A stretch of DNA of 64,000 nucleotides. It comes from Thermomicrobiales bacterium (GTDB lineage Bacteria; Chloroflexota; Chloroflexia; Thermomicrobiales; UBA6265). The notes beneath the pieces were generated by a model. The model made no database searches, had not been told where the DNA came from, and was given only the letters and a program-made list of their open reading frames with translations. This document shows positions 34,928 through 43,492 of this stretch, piece by piece (the first letter of the stretch is position 1; each line of letters opens with the position of its first letter). The stretch is taken from the NCBI GenBank assembly GCA_019637585.1, contig JAHBVL010000004.1, forward strand, positions 325,722-389,721. Reading direction: 5' to 3'. The translations under genes were made by a program, and so were the position numbers.

Positions 34928-35575
34928 ATGAACCGAGTTGTTGGCTGGATCATCCTCTCGACCGCCATGATGAGCGCAGTGACGCTCTTTCTGTTGTCGA
35001 TCGTGATGTTCGAGTCACTGCCGACCATCAGGAGCACCGGACGTCCAGCACAGGCAGCGAGCATGGACGCCGCAGCATCGACACCCGCGGCGAACCCCGT
35101 GGCGGAGTGCCGGATTCAGGTGGCTGGATTCGGGCGTGTTGCCGGAACGGCGCACGTCAGCGTCGCCTCGCTCGTGCCGGGTGGGTTGTTGCGTCTTCCC
35201 GCTTCGGAAACGGAGATGTCGGTGACCATCCTCGCCGGCCGGCTGTCGTTCGTGCTGGTGTCCAGCCCGCAGGGGGAACCGCTGATCGTCGCCGATCCGG
35301 ACGGACAGACTCACGACGTGGCTGCGCGATTCGGAGACATCGTCGAGGCAAACACGGGTGGAGCAGTGCGATTGCCGGCTGGATCGGTTGTGACCATCGC
35401 CGCGACGGACGAAGCGGCGCAGATCATCCTGGCAACGGTCGTGGAAGCGTCGCCACTGGGTGGGCCCGTGTCGCTGCTTCCCTCCGACGCCCGCGGCGTC
35501 CTCTTCCGAACGGCCGAGATCGATCTTCCGCCGGGCGGTCGTTTCGAACGATCCTGTAGCGACCTGCCGATCTGA
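34928..35575 (+). CDS. Membrane-anchored extracytoplasmic protein, cupin-like
   Basis: 215 aa; GGAG lies nine bases before the ATG. An uncleaved signal anchor (VVGWIILSTAMMSAVTLFLL) precedes a beta-rich domain in which MSVTILAGRLSFVL, VAARFGDIVEANTGGAVRLP and SVVTIAATDEAAQIILATV read like the strands of a cupin barrel. No metal-ligand His set is evident. Function unknown. Its position after a LuxR/ATPase regulator, and the similar arrangement at 42182-43396, suggest that it is a target or sensor partner of that regulator (inference). Confidence 0.72.
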   Translation: MNRVVGWIILSTAMMSAVTLFLLSIVMFESLPTIRSTGRPAQAASMDAAASTPAANPVAECRIQVAGFGRVAGTAHVSVASLVPGGLLRLPASETEMSVTILAGRLSFVLVSSPQGEPLIVADPDGQTHDVAARFGDIVEANTGGAVRLPAGSVVTIAATDEAAQIILATVVEASPLGGPVSLLPSDARGVLFRTAEIDLPPGGRFERSCSDLPI

Positions 35576-35642
35576 TCCTCGCGCGCGAAGTGGCGATTCC
35601 GGAGACAATACCCAGGCTACGGAGACTGCGAAAGGATGCACA

Positions 35643-36623
35643 TTGGCTCGTGAACTGACCTGCTTTGTCCTGACGGGAGAGGGCGTCGAACTTCCCGATG
35701 CGCTGGTGACCGGATTGGGCGAACATGCCGCTATCCACACCGGAACGTCGTCCGGCGATCTCATCCCGCTGATCGATCAGGTCGACGCCATCGTCGGTTG
35801 GTCGGGTGGCAATCTGCGCGCGCTCCTGGAGTCGCTGGATCCCTTTCCTCCCCGGCTCCGATGGGTTTCCCAGACGGGAATCGGTGTGGAGAAAACGCTC
35901 TTTCCCCGCTTCGTCGAGAGCGACATCACGCTGACCAACATGCGAGGCATCTCGGCCTATGCGGATGCGATGGCCGAGTTCGCTTTCGCCGCCATCCTCC
36001 TTTTCGGCAAGAAGCTGCTGACCATTCATGGCAATCAGCAGCAAACTCACTGGGAACGAGTGCGCCACTCCCTTCTCCAGGATCAGACCGTGGGAGTGGT
36101 CGGTTTGGGGATGATCGGCGGCGGCGTCGCCAGGCGAGCCATCGGGTTTGGGATGACTGTTGTGGCCACCCGCCGCAATCCGGATCGTGAACCGGCGCCC
36201 GGGATTCAGGTTCTTCCAGCGTCCGACCTGGACGTGCTGCTTGCCCAGTCCGACTACGTCGTGCTTGCCGCTCCACTGACCGCAGAAACCGGACATCTGA
36301 TCGGTGCCCGGGAGATCGCGCTGATGAAACCCGGTGCGGTCATCGTCAATGTCGCCCGTGGCGCCATGATCGACGACGACGCATTGGTCGCGGCGCTCGA
36401 ATCAGGACACTTGGGTGGCGCCGCACTCGATGTCTTCACCGAAGAACCATTGCCGGCGGAGAGTCCTCTCTGGACCGCACCCAATCTCTTCGTTTCGCCC
36501 CATATGTCGGCCTTTGCCGAGTACGACACCTCACCCATGATCGATGCGGTCGTGGCCAACATGCGCCGGTTCCAGAATGGCGAGCCACTGGAGCAGGTGG
36601 TCGACAAACGTCTGGGGTATTAG
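35643..36623 (+). CDS. D-isomer-specific 2-hydroxyacid dehydrogenase
   Basis: 326 aa from TTG 35643, with AAAGGA about seven bases upstream; the frame is open back to 35460 but that part overlaps the previous gene. The NAD-binding motif is TVGVVGLGMIGGGVARRA (GxGxxG). Catalytic residues are Arg in VIVNVARGAMIDDDAL, Glu in DVFTEEPLPAESPLW and His in LFVSPHMSAFAEYD. The enzyme reduces a 2-oxo acid or oxidises a D-2-hydroxy acid in the cytoplasm; substrate unknown. It is followed 32 bp later by a sulfatase-superfamily gene on the same strand, so they are probably co-transcribed. Confidence 0.9.
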   Translation: MARELTCFVLTGEGVELPDALVTGLGEHAAIHTGTSSGDLIPLIDQVDAIVGWSGGNLRALLESLDPFPPRLRWVSQTGIGVEKTLFPRFVESDITLTNMRGISAYADAMAEFAFAAILLFGKKLLTIHGNQQQTHWERVRHSLLQDQTVGVVGLGMIGGGVARRAIGFGMTVVATRRNPDREPAPGIQVLPASDLDVLLAQSDYVVLAAPLTAETGHLIGAREIALMKPGAVIVNVARGAMIDDDALVAALESGHLGGAALDVFTEEPLPAESPLWTAPNLFVSPHMSAFAEYDTSPMIDAVVANMRRFQNGEPLEQVVDKRLGY

Positions 36624-36655
36624 GTGACCGCGATCGTTCGCCAAAGGATTGCTCG

Positions 36656-38329
36656 ATGAACACCGTCATCATCATGGCCGACACCTTCCGTCGCGACCAT
36701 ATCGCCGCGTACGGCGTGCCGGCACCGTGGTCCCGGCCCGGTCACGAGAACGAGCCATTCATCGACACACCCAATCTGGACCGGTTGGCGTCGCAATCAG
36801 CGCTGTTCGATCGCTTCTATCTGAGCTCTTATCCGACAGTGCCCTGCCGGTCCGATCTCTTCACCGGCACCTTCGGATTCCCCCATCGAGGCTGGCAACC
36901 ACTGGAACCGGACGACGTCATTCTCTCCGAGCTGGCCGCGGCAAACGGCTACGTTCCGGCATTCATTTTCGACACGCCGATGCTCGTTGCGGATTCGTAC
37001 AACTACTCACGCGGCTTCGCCGCCTGGGATTTCATTCGCGGTCAACACTCCGATCGATGGGATGTCGACCCGGTTGTCATGCCGATGCCTGCCCCGGCCC
37101 GCAAGCTCAAGAGCGTGCCGGCGACCCAGCGCTACCTGCGCAATACCCGCTTTCGCCAATCGGAAAACGACTGGATGTGCGCGAAAACGGTGACGCGGGC
37201 TATCGACTGGCTGGACGGCAACAAAACGCGGGACAGCTTCCTCCTCTGGATCGACATGTGGGATCCGCATGAGCCATTTGACGCGCCGGATGCCGACCTC
37301 GCCCGGTACGCCGATCCGTCCTTCTCCGGTGGCCAGAACATCTACCCGTCATATGGCCGGGCCGAATACATGACGAAGGCCGAGCGCAATCACGTTCGGG
37401 CGCTCTATGCGGCGCTGGCGACGGTCACCGACCGCTGGATCGGTCATCTGCTCGACGCGCTCACCTCGTTCGGGCTGGATGGCAACACGATGGTTGTTTT
37501 CCTCAGCGATCACGGTCATCTCTTCGGCGATCACGGCTTACAGGGGAAACCGACCGGACCGCTGGGCAAGCTCTATGAGGTGACGACCCGGTGTCCGCTG
37601 ATGATCAGGCATCCCGGTGGAGCCGGGGCGGGTCTGCGGAGCGACGCGATCGCCCAGCACCCCGACGTCACCGCAACGATTCTCGACGCGCTCGGTATCG
37701 AGGCGCCCGCCAGCATGCAGGGACAATCCCTCCTGCCGGTCATGCGGGGCGAATCATCCGAACTGCGGCCCTTCGCCGTTTCCGGGCGGTTTTCCCGCCT
37801 GATCGACACTGGGGCGAAAACGTCGCTGGCCCGGCAGGAAGCGGCGGAGTTCGATGGCGCGGCCGGTATTGCCACACCGGGTGAGCCGCTGACGATCACC
37901 ACCGAGCGATGGGCGTACTGTTGCCCGGCTCGGGGCAACGAAGCGGACGAGCTCTACGACCTGGACAACGACCCTGCCCAACAGCACAACGTCGCTGCCG
38001 ACCACCCGGAGGTTGTTGCGGCGCTCCGATCGACGCTGGTGACGTTTCTCAGAGAAACCGGCGCGCCGGAAGCGCGGGTCGCGGTCTACGAGCGTGCGCA
38101 GCCTGCCGGTCCCGCGCTGATGGCCGATGAGACGCCACTTTTCGTTATCGACAATGGGCCAGCGCCCTGGTTGGCGTGGCTGAGCGAAGCGGAAGCGGCG
38201 TCGCGCATCGATGGGGATATCGCCGGTACGGCAGTGGAACGGACTACGTTCGGCGCCCTTCGAACCGGCCAGGATGCGGTTCTGATTCACATCCATGACC
38301 AGTTCTATGCGCCGGGCGATCTCCTGTAG
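36656..38329 (+). CDS. Sulfatase/phosphodiesterase-superfamily enzyme with Thr at the nucleophile position
   Basis: 557 aa. Alkaline-phosphatase fold: the N-terminal IIMADTFRRDHIAAYG (metal Asp), the active-site loop SSYPTVPCRSDLFTG, LLWIDMWDPHEPFDAP and VVFLSDHGHLFGDHGLQGKP (metal Asp-His) are in order. The usual C-x-P-x-R of formylglycine sulfatases reads T61-V-P-C-R65 here, so the nucleophile would be Thr61, as in LtaS-type and some phosphonate/phosphodiester hydrolases. The Cys at position 64 is not the FGly site. No signal peptide is present, so it is cytoplasmic. The C-terminal 120 residues are an extra, unrecognised domain. The substrate is unknown; a phosphodiester or phosphonate monoester is more likely than a sulfate ester. 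Confidence 0.87.
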   Translation: MNTVIIMADTFRRDHIAAYGVPAPWSRPGHENEPFIDTPNLDRLASQSALFDRFYLSSYPTVPCRSDLFTGTFGFPHRGWQPLEPDDVILSELAAANGYVPAFIFDTPMLVADSYNYSRGFAAWDFIRGQHSDRWDVDPVVMPMPAPARKLKSVPATQRYLRNTRFRQSENDWMCAKTVTRAIDWLDGNKTRDSFLLWIDMWDPHEPFDAPDADLARYADPSFSGGQNIYPSYGRAEYMTKAERNHVRALYAALATVTDRWIGHLLDALTSFGLDGNTMVVFLSDHGHLFGDHGLQGKPTGPLGKLYEVTTRCPLMIRHPGGAGAGLRSDAIAQHPDVTATILDALGIEAPASMQGQSLLPVMRGESSELRPFAVSGRFSRLIDTGAKTSLARQEAAEFDGAAGIATPGEPLTITTERWAYCCPARGNEADELYDLDNDPAQQHNVAADHPEVVAALRSTLVTFLRETGAPEARVAVYERAQPAGPALMADETPLFVIDNGPAPWLAWLSEAEAASRIDGDIAGTAVERTTFGALRTGQDAVLIHIHDQFYAPGDLL

Positions 38330-38395
38330 GGAGGCGCGAACCGCATACTACGCCCTATGGCGTCACTGTCCGAATCGTGAAGGGGAGGGTCCGGG

Positions 38396-39241
38396 ATGAG
38401 AATGCTGGTTACCGGCGGCAGCGGCAAGCTCGGGACATTCGTGGTTCGCGAATTCGCCAGTCATGGCTATGAGGTCGTGAGCGTCGACCAGAAACGCCCT
38501 GCCGACATGCCGGATGGCGTGCGATTCGTGCATGTTGACCTCCACAACATCGGCGAAGTGGCCGGCGCGATGCGGGGCGCCGACGGGGTGGTCCACCTGG
38601 GCGCCATACCCAATCCTTACGGATTCGCCGATGAGGTTGTCTTTTCCAACAACACCACCGCGACCTTCGCCGTTCTCCAGGCGGCATCCCTCCTGGGTGT
38701 GAAGAAAGCGGCCATCGCGTCGAGCGTTTCCGCGTACGGAGCCGCCTGGTCGCCAACGCCGTTGCTGGCTCGCTATGTGCCGCTCGATGAATCCCATCCG
38801 ATGGACAATCACGATGCCTACGGGCTGTCCAAGGAAGTCGACGAACGAACCGCCGAGATGTTCGTGCGGCGAGATGGCATGCAGATCGCTGCCTTGCGCT
38901 TTCACTGGGTGGGGCACCCTGACGAGATCGCCGGTATCGGCCCAGATGGCATGACCCAAGCGGAGTTGATTGCCAACGCCAAGATCCTGTGGGGTTACGT
39001 CGACGTGCGAGATGCCGCGTCCGCCTGCAGACTGGCGCTCGAGGCTGAATTCGACGGGTTCGAAGCGTTCAACATCGTCGCGCCGGATACCCAGAGTCAC
39101 ACGCCCACCGAAGATCTGTTGCGCACCTATGCTCCCTCAATCGAGATCCGCTCCCCGATTTCCGAAACAGATTCGGCGATTTCGACGGAAAAGGCGCAGC
39201 GGATTCTTGGATGGACGTGTCGTCATGGGTGGCGTGACTAG
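38396..39241 (+). CDS. NAD-dependent epimerase/dehydratase family (extended SDR)
   Basis: 281 aa, with GGAGGG about seven bases before the ATG. The N-terminal LVTGGSGKLGTFVVREFASH is the extended-SDR glycine motif; VVHLGAIPNPYG, AIASSVSAYGAAW and the catalytic YGLSKEVDERTAEMF (Tyr-x3-Lys) follow. LWGYVDVRDAASACRLALE and FNIVAPDTQSHTPTEDLL are the usual C-terminal segments. The family covers sugar-nucleotide epimerases and uronate dehydrogenases; the short length and motif spacing are closer to uronate-dehydrogenase-like members. It lies 66 bp after the sulfatase-superfamily gene. Confidence 0.87.
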   Translation: MRMLVTGGSGKLGTFVVREFASHGYEVVSVDQKRPADMPDGVRFVHVDLHNIGEVAGAMRGADGVVHLGAIPNPYGFADEVVFSNNTTATFAVLQAASLLGVKKAAIASSVSAYGAAWSPTPLLARYVPLDESHPMDNHDAYGLSKEVDERTAEMFVRRDGMQIAALRFHWVGHPDEIAGIGPDGMTQAELIANAKILWGYVDVRDAASACRLALEAEFDGFEAFNIVAPDTQSHTPTEDLLRTYAPSIEIRSPISETDSAISTEKAQRILGWTCRHGWRD

Positions 39242-39261
39242 GGAGCCTCAGAAGAGTGCCA

Positions 39262-39364
39262 GTCATCCTGAGCGAAGCGAAGGATCTCTCCGTCATCTCC
39301 TGCCACGACCGTCGTCTCCCTGGAGACTGCCCGGCAGGAGATCCTTCGCTTCGCTCAGGATGAC
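39262..39364. repeat. 26-bp perfect inverted repeat (intergenic palindromic element)
   Basis: The left arm, 39262-39287, begins GTCATCCTGAGCGAAGCGAA and its exact reverse complement is at 39339-39364. Inside the 51-bp spacer, CTCCTGCC and GGCAGGAG (39296-39303 and 39333-39340) add further pairing. The whole may fold into a long hairpin. It lies between the epimerase gene and the second LuxR regulator; the rest of that 263-bp gap shows nothing else. Confidence 0.88.
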
Positions 39365-39504
39365 GATGCCTTTCATGTCGCTCTGGCGCCGGCGCCGGGC
39401 ATGTTGGCTCAGAATGACGCATAGCGAACTGGCCAGCTGTTAACGGGAATTGGATTGTTCATCCATCGTGTTTCCGCCGAGAGGCTCATCGACCAGAGGC
39501 GCCC

Positions 39505-42042
39505 ATGCCGTCACACCAGCGCCAGGAGTCCAGCCCGGATGCTCTCTTGCCCAGTGATTCGGGAGACCTCCCGATCCCCTTGATCGGGGCTGCGTTGCCC
39601 TCGCCCCTGACATCTTTCATCGGGCGGGAGCGGGAGGTTGCGGAGCTCGTTTCCCTGCTCCAGCAGTCACGGGTTCGTCTTCTGACGCTGACCGGACCGG
39701 GAGGCGTCGGCAAGACTCGCCTGGCGGTGCGCGTTGCTGAAGAGATTGCCGCTTCCAGTCAGCGGCGGGTGGCGTTCATCGAGCTTGCTTCCCTGACGAC
39801 GGCTGATGCCGTACCGGCGACGATCGGCCGGGCGTTTGGCATACAGGAAACGGGGCATGGCGCCTACGAGGAGGAGGTTGCCGCGGCCATCGCCGACGCG
39901 CGGTTGCTCCTCGTCCTGGACAACTTCGAGCGGGTCGTCGGCGTTGGGCCGTTGCTCACCGGCTTGCTGTCGCGCTGCGCCAATCTGACGATTCTGGTCA
40001 CGAGCCGTATCGTGCTGCGGGTGTCAGGCGAATACGAATTCGCGGTACCGCCGCTCGAGGTTCCGGGCCGGGGTGCGCCGAGCGCCGCGATCGACAACTC
40101 CCCGTCGGTGCAGCTTTTCCAGGAGCGAGTCAGAACGTCCGCTGACGGGACGGCGCCCGATGAATTCGCGGTGGAGATGCCGATCGTCGCCGAGATCTGC
40201 CGGCGTCTCGATGGTTTGCCGCTGGCGATCGAGCTGGCGGCGGCCAGAACCCGGGTCTTCTCGCCGGCTGAGATGTTGCAACGTCTGCAAACGGGTCTGG
40301 CTCTGCTCAGCGACGGTCCTCGCGACGCTCCATCGCGGCTTCGGTCGATGCACGACGCCGTCGCCTGGTCGTATGGTCTGCTCACGCTGGCCGAGCAGCG
40401 CGTGCTCCGGCTCCTGAGCGTCTTTTCAGGCGGATTCACGCTTGCCTCTGCCGAAGCGCTTGCCACGAGACTTGGCGCGATCGAGTCCGGCCGGCCCGAC
40501 GGACCCGGTGGGGGACGGCCCGCTGGTGCGGCGAGTGCACCTCCTGTTTTCGAGATCGTCTCGTCCCTCACCGATCAGAGTCTCGTGCAGCGGTACACGG
40601 CTCCCAGCGGCCACACCCGTTTCAAGATGCTGGAGACCATTCGGGAATTCGGGCTCGATATGCTGGTTGCCGAGGGTGAGGAGCAGGCGGCGCGCAACGC
40701 GCATGCCCAATGGTTCACTGAGCTCGCCCGAGAGCCGGCGTCCGACCGGGTGATACTGTCATTCGTTTCTCGATCGGCGCCGCGTGAAAGCGAGCAGGAC
40801 AATCTGCGCGCGGCGATCGCGTGGTCTCTCAGCAATGCGGATGCCGAGACCGCTGGGTTGCTGGCGAGCAGGTTGTGGGGTTTCTGGGCGCACAACGGAC
40901 TCTACACCGAAGCGCGCGCCACGCTGGCCAGGGTCCTGCAGTGTCCCGGCCCAATGACACCGGATCTGCGGGCCAGTCTGCTCCTTGACGCGTCCAGATC
41001 GGCATGGTGTCAAAGCGACTTTGCTGCCAGTGGCACGCTCGCCTCGGAAGCACAAGCGATCTACGAGCACTCCGGCGACCGGGCCGGCGTTGCCGCGTGC
41101 CTGGTCCGGCTGGGGGACGCGGCTCTGGCCAGCGATCCGCCGGTGGCGACTTCGCTCTTTCAGGAAGCGCTCGTGCTGTTGCGAGCCGGCGACGATATCG
41201 AGTCGCTCGCCAATGCCCTCAATTCCTTCGGCGACACGCTGATGTTCGCCGGCGACCTCGCCGGTGCACGAGCGGCCTACGCCGAATGCCGCTCGCTGAT
41301 GACGGGCCAGCCGGAGTCGCGATTGCTTTTCAATCCACTCGGTTGGGTGGCGCTTGCCGAAGGGGATCTCGATCTGGCAGAGCATCTGCTCGAGGAGTCC
41401 GTGGGCCATGCCCGCGAGCTGGGGTATGCCTACCCGGAGGCTGTGGGCATCCGGATGCTCGGACGGGTCGCGCTGGCGCGTGGCGATCTCCTCACTGCAG
41501 CAGACCGCTATCACCGGGCGCTGACGATCATGATCGAACTAGGCGCTTCACACGAAGCTGGCTATTGCGTCGCCGAGCTGGCGGCGGCTGCCGCAGCGGC
41601 TGGCGAGGCGGAGCTGGCGGCACGGTGGCTTGGGTTCGAGGAGGCGCAGCGCGGCCGGCAGAGTCTCGGCCTCAGCCCGGACGAGTCCAGTCTGCGCGAC
41701 GAAGCGCTCGGCCGGGCGCGGGCCCTCCTGGGAGCGGATGCCTACGCGACCGCTTGGGAGGCGGGTCACCAGCTCACTGCAGCTGCCGCTTTTGCCGAAG
41801 CCAGGGCGTGGCGCCCGGCGACACCGAGTCAGCGTACGAGCGCGCTGACCCGCCGCGAACTGGAGATTCTGCACCATCTTGCCGCCGGGCGAACCAACCG
41901 GGAGATCGCCGGCAGTCTCTTTCTCGGCACCCGGACGATCGACACCCATGTCTCCAGCATTCTGACCAAACTCGGCGTCACCACCCGGCATGCCGCGGTC
42001 GAGGAAGCCAGAAAACGAGCCCTCCTCCCGTCCTCTGACTGA
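39505..42042 (+). CDS. LuxR-family regulator with NB-ARC-type ATPase and TPR-like domain (second copy)
   Basis: 845 aa; AGAGG lies about six bases before the ATG. The build is the same as the regulator at 32404: a short N-terminal tail, SFIGREREVAELVSLL, Walker A in LTGPGGVGKTRLAVRVAEEI, Walker B in LLLVLDNFERVVG, then VTSRIVLRVSGEYEF and GLPLAIELAAARTRVF. The middle is helical repeats. The C-terminal HTH is LTRRELEILHHLAAGRTNRE with IDTHVSSILTKLGVTTRHAA. Sequence similarity to the first regulator is clear but partial, so they are diverged paralogues. It is followed by a membrane-anchored SnoaL/cupin protein. Confidence 0.92.
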   Translation: MPSHQRQESSPDALLPSDSGDLPIPLIGAALPSPLTSFIGREREVAELVSLLQQSRVRLLTLTGPGGVGKTRLAVRVAEEIAASSQRRVAFIELASLTTADAVPATIGRAFGIQETGHGAYEEEVAAAIADARLLLVLDNFERVVGVGPLLTGLLSRCANLTILVTSRIVLRVSGEYEFAVPPLEVPGRGAPSAAIDNSPSVQLFQERVRTSADGTAPDEFAVEMPIVAEICRRLDGLPLAIELAAARTRVFSPAEMLQRLQTGLALLSDGPRDAPSRLRSMHDAVAWSYGLLTLAEQRVLRLLSVFSGGFTLASAEALATRLGAIESGRPDGPGGGRPAGAASAPPVFEIVSSLTDQSLVQRYTAPSGHTRFKMLETIREFGLDMLVAEGEEQAARNAHAQWFTELAREPASDRVILSFVSRSAPRESEQDNLRAAIAWSLSNADAETAGLLASRLWGFWAHNGLYTEARATLARVLQCPGPMTPDLRASLLLDASRSAWCQSDFAASGTLASEAQAIYEHSGDRAGVAACLVRLGDAALASDPPVATSLFQEALVLLRAGDDIESLANALNSFGDTLMFAGDLAGARAAYAECRSLMTGQPESRLLFNPLGWVALAEGDLDLAEHLLEESVGHARELGYAYPEAVGIRMLGRVALARGDLLTAADRYHRALTIMIELGASHEAGYCVAELAAAAAAAGEAELAARWLGFEEAQRGRQSLGLSPDESSLRDEALGRARALLGADAYATAWEAGHQLTAAAAFAEARAWRPATPSQRTSALTRRELEILHHLAAGRTNREIAGSLFLGTRTIDTHVSSILTKLGVTTRHAAVEEARKRALLPSSD

Positions 42043-42181
42043 ACGGTTGGCTCACGAATCTCCGTATACGGAGTTTTTCGCGCCTCGGTACAACTCCCGA
42101 ACTCCACGGATGTTGTGCGGCTTCGCGCTGCTCATGATGGACGCAGCGTTTTCTCTGCCGAGTCTCAGGATGCCGTCGTCC

Positions 42182-43396
42182 ATGAACAAGACCATCACAT
42201 GGTGTGCCTTGATGGTGATGCTTCTGACTGGTCTGGCGATCGGTCAGCTCTATTCGCTTGGACCGGTCAAGACGCAAACCGGCACGGCATCCGAGACGCG
42301 GAGCGGAGATACCGCTGCGGCCTACTACGAGGCGGTGAACGAGCTCCTGGCGACCGGAGACGCTTCGGCATTGCAGTCGGTGTTGCATCCCGATTTCATC
42401 AATCATTCCCTGGATACCGATCGGGAAGGTCCGGCTGATGAGCTGATCGACGTTCTGCTCACGCTCGCGGGCACCTTCCCCGGTCTTCAGGTGGCAGCGT
42501 CGATCGCAGTGATTCAGGAGTCGATCGTGGCGGTCAGCCTGACGGCAACCGGCGCATCTTGGCTGGGGGAGGGAGGCATCGAGCGTTGTTGCTCCTCACA
42601 AGTCACCGGGTACGAACTGCTTCGGATCGAACGGGGAACGATTGCGGAGCGCTGGGCGCATGCCGCCCTGCCTGGTCCGGGCATCATCGAGTCGCTCAGC
42701 GCGACAGACATCGAGCCCGCTCCTTTAGGCCGTGATCTCTATCTCTATCAGGTGACCCTCGATCGCTTCACCCGGCTCGATCTGCAGAACCCGGAGGGGA
42801 CGGTGCTCGTCGTCGAGTCGGGCGCCGTCGACGTTGTCGAGGTGGACATTCCCACCGGTCAGGCGCCCCGATCGCAAGTCTCCGCGACGCTCGCCCCGGG
42901 GGATTCTCGAGCGGTACGGAGTGGCGTGGCCTTCTCGCTGCGAAACACGGGCCTCGAACGGGCCAGCCTGTTGCTGGTGACGCTCGACATTGTCGATTTC
43001 TCACGGATTCAACTCGCGAGCCCGGCGGGAGATGTCTCTCACGTCCCGGGCGTCCAGTACGAATTGCTGGCCTACGGCCCCGGCGCCCTGGCCGATTCCG
43101 GCCCGCTCCTGCTGGAGGCGCGCCTCGTTGCGCTCCCGTCAGGCAGCCAGATCACCGGCCACATTGTCCAGGAAGCAGAGATTGCCTTGATCGTCGATGG
43201 CCACATCGAAGTTGGCATCGCCGAGGGCCACGTGCGGCAGATGACCGGTCAGGGCACAGCCAGACGGCAGACCGATCAGGTCTCCGTCGTTGCGGGCCAG
43301 GCTATCGCCGTCAGCCGCGGCACCGAGATCTCCTATCACGCGGTCGAATCGGACACGGCGATCCTCCTGCTCTTCACGATCACCCCAACCAACTGA
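42182..43396 (+). CDS. Membrane-anchored protein with SnoaL/NTF2-like and cupin-like domains
   Basis: 404 aa if begun at ATG 42182, where a signal anchor (ITWCALMVMLLTGLAIGQ) starts; the frame is open from 41990 and the true start is uncertain. Residues about 35-170 are SnoaL-like: AAYYEAVNELLATGDASALQ, LHPDFINHSLDT and GYELLRIERGTIAERWAH. Residues about 175-404 hold two beta-barrel, cupin-like segments (ATLAPGDSRAVRSGVAFSLR; IALIVDGHIEVGIAEG; VVAGQAIAVSRGTEISYHAV). Function unknown. It is the second example here of a secreted cupin-like protein behind a LuxR/ATPase regulator. Confidence 0.75.
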   Translation: MNKTITWCALMVMLLTGLAIGQLYSLGPVKTQTGTASETRSGDTAAAYYEAVNELLATGDASALQSVLHPDFINHSLDTDREGPADELIDVLLTLAGTFPGLQVAASIAVIQESIVAVSLTATGASWLGEGGIERCCSSQVTGYELLRIERGTIAERWAHAALPGPGIIESLSATDIEPAPLGRDLYLYQVTLDRFTRLDLQNPEGTVLVVESGAVDVVEVDIPTGQAPRSQVSATLAPGDSRAVRSGVAFSLRNTGLERASLLLVTLDIVDFSRIQLASPAGDVSHVPGVQYELLAYGPGALADSGPLLLEARLVALPSGSQITGHIVQEAEIALIVDGHIEVGIAEGHVRQMTGQGTARRQTDQVSVVAGQAIAVSRGTEISYHAVESDTAILLLFTITPTN

Positions 43397-43492
43397 TATT
43401 CCCGGGCACGACCCGCCGTGCCATGAGCGGGGACGGCGGAAGAAAAACGATTCCGCCCCCTCGTATACTCCAGCCGGGGTCGCATCGATCAG

